DNA of 9,442 nt, taken from NCBI GenBank assembly GCA_004299545.1, contig SCRB01000868.1:1-9442 (forward strand), in the 5' to 3' direction. Source of the DNA: Rhizobiaceae bacterium (GTDB lineage: Bacteria > Pseudomonadota > Alphaproteobacteria > Rhizobiales > Rhizobiaceae). Positions 9,412 to 9,442 of this stretch are shown one piece after another. How positions within the stretch are numbered: position 1 is the first letter of the stretch; each line of letters opens with the position of its first letter. A model generated the notes under the pieces. The model saw only the letters and a program-made list of their open reading frames with translations. It had not been told where the DNA came from and did not search any database. The translations under genes and the position numbers were made by a program.

Positions 9412-9442
9412 CCAATCTGCCGGCGGTGGACCGGCAGATTGG
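9412..9442. repeat. Perfect 12-base inverted repeat at the right edge
   Basis: CCAATCTGCCGG (9412-9423) and CCGGCAGATTGG (9431-9442) are exact reverse complements around a 7-base loop. The window ends with the second arm, so what follows is unknown. A T run beyond it would make it a terminator; otherwise it could be a repetitive extragenic palindrome or an operator. Confidence 0.7.

Overview
The window is a dense, GC-rich stretch of chromosome from an alphaproteobacterium, most likely a member of the Rhizobiaceae or a close relative in Hyphomicrobiales. This rests on remembered family resemblance of CobS, CobT, ProA and NadD, and on the gene order bolA / J-domain gene / cobS / cobT; no search was run. 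Ten protein genes fill almost all of it, and no gap between genes exceeds about 165 bases. I see no tRNA, rRNA, insertion sequence, phage gene or CRISPR array.

Left half, minus strand (read right to left from about 4756 to 1): a J-domain co-chaperone gene, then cobS and cobT, which encode the AAA+ and MIDAS subunits of the ATP-dependent aerobic cobaltochelatase. A small glutathione-dependent formaldehyde-activating (GFA) family gene sits between cobS and cobT. Four bases after cobT comes an exported phytase-like/esterase-like protein that runs off the left edge. From cobS onward the spacing is tight (40, 11 and 4 bases), so these four genes look like one transcription unit. The J-domain gene lies 109 bases upstream of cobS with no clear terminator between them. 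The large CobN subunit that completes the chelatase is not in the window.

Right half, plus strand (4919 to 9349): bolA, obgE, proB, proA and nadD, with junctions of +7, +1, about 0 and -4 bases. This looks like one operon joining an Fe-S/stress regulator, a ribosome-assembly GTPase, the first two enzymes of proline synthesis and the adenylyltransferase of NAD synthesis. Most internal starts lack a good ribosome-binding site, which suggests translational coupling. The two halves diverge from a 162-base region (4757-4918) with candidate back-to-back promoters. nadD is followed by a short hairpin with a T run, then by a perfect 12-base inverted repeat at the right edge.

Overall this is mostly conserved housekeeping and cofactor sequence, and I did not find a convincing undescribed system. 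The points most worth a second look are the J-domain protein with a Cys/His cluster beside cobST, the GFA gene inside the chelatase operon, a hairpin abutting the cobS ribosome-binding site, the unusual G4 motif of ObgE, the bolA-obgE junction, and the inverted repeat at the right edge.
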